From positions 22,863 through 37,517 of the forward strand of contig PMAM01000043.1 in the NCBI GenBank assembly GCA_003152595.1: a stretch of DNA of 14,655 nt, in the 5' to 3' direction. Both the position numbers and the translations under genes were made by a program. Shown in pieces: positions 14,446 through 14,655 of the stretch (the stretch's first letter is position 1; each line of letters begins with the position of its first letter). Below the pieces are notes generated by a model. It made no database searches. It was not told the origin of the DNA and was given only the letters and a program-made list of their open reading frames with translations. This DNA comes from Acidobacterium sp. (GTDB taxonomy: Bacteria > Acidobacteriota > Terriglobia > Terriglobales > Acidobacteriaceae).

Positions 14446-14655
14446 TCGAAGCGCTTTGGCTGGCACAATCTTCGTCACTCGCTGGCTACGTTCCTTTCGG
14501 GGGAAGTGGAGCTGACGGTGATCACGAAGATGCTTCGCCAGACGCAGGCCCAGACCACGCTGCGTTACACGCACCGCGTTCGCAGCAACATCGGGAAGCG
14601 CAGGGGCGTTTTCTCGAAGGGATCAGGATGGCCAAGCCGGGATTGGCACTCGTAC
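14446..14655 (+). pseudogene. Remnant of a tyrosine recombinase (phage integrase), C-terminal catalytic part
   Basis: The frame starting at 14446 reads SKRFGWHNLRHSLATFLSG, then VELTVITKMLRQTQAQTT and LRYTHRV. This shows the HxLRH box (HNLRH), the hydrophobic helix before the last box and the tyrosine nucleophile in LRYTH, all characteristic of the integrase C-terminal domain. After YTHRV the family-like continuation SQQHREAQGRFLEGIRM is found only in the neighbouring frame, so one base seems lost near 14580. The N-terminal domains and the first catalytic Arg are absent; the sequence starts at an abrupt junction with the terminase remnant at ~14440-14450. The fragment continues past the window edge. 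Presumed non-functional. Confidence 0.7.

Noticed and set aside
13965..14655. A 230-codon plus-strand frame open to the window edge (begins MQLWDKHLASSW).
   Set aside because: It crosses the terminase and integrase remnants largely out of frame with their recognisable motifs and has low-complexity, non-family composition; it seems open by chance in GC-rich DNA, apart from a short stretch matching the displaced integrase tail.
1..14655. CRISPR array, tRNA, rRNA or complete insertion sequence.
   Set aside because: No regularly spaced direct repeats, cloverleaf, rRNA-like sequence, or transposase with terminal repeats was found by reading.

Overview
The window reads as a high-GC chromosomal segment of an Acidobacteriota member, most likely of the Terriglobia/Acidobacteriaceae type. 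The basis is a carboxypeptidase-regulatory-domain TonB-dependent receptor with the LPLNGRNW signature that is greatly expanded in that phylum, a giant lipoprotein with He_PIG-type Ig repeats, a beta-propeller and a PF04185 phosphoesterase domain, and several secreted lipoproteins. This placement rests on gene content only; there is no rRNA or marker gene.

Layout. 176-1441 (+) encodes a lipoprotein that I recognise as a DNase II-family endonuclease, with both HxK catalytic motifs. It converges on a tight three-gene minus-strand operon, 5465 to 1591: a two-domain histidine-phosphatase lipoprotein, a Tat-exported calcineurin-like metallophosphoesterase and a Tat-exported PtpB-like tyrosine/dual-specificity phosphatase. 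A 567-bp divergent region (5466-6032) with several inverted repeats separates this operon from 6033-10439 (+), a 1468-residue lipoprotein with four Ig-like repeats, a propeller and a phosphoesterase domain. After a 245-bp spacer rich in hairpins comes 10685-13705 (+), an Oar-like TonB-dependent receptor whose start region folds into two overlapping hairpins. The last ~950 bp holds no intact gene but does hold frameshifted remnants of a phage terminase large subunit and a tyrosine integrase.

How the genes may work together. Five neighbouring cell-envelope hydrolases belong to five unrelated phosphoesterase folds, and all carry lipoprotein-type signals. One is a nuclease family known to leave 3'-phosphate ends; the other four are phosphatase-type enzymes; next to them is an outer-membrane receptor. 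I infer an extracellular or periplasmic system that breaks down DNA or other organophosphates and recovers phosphate or nucleosides. Substrates, regulation by phosphate and the receptor's cargo are not shown by the sequence.
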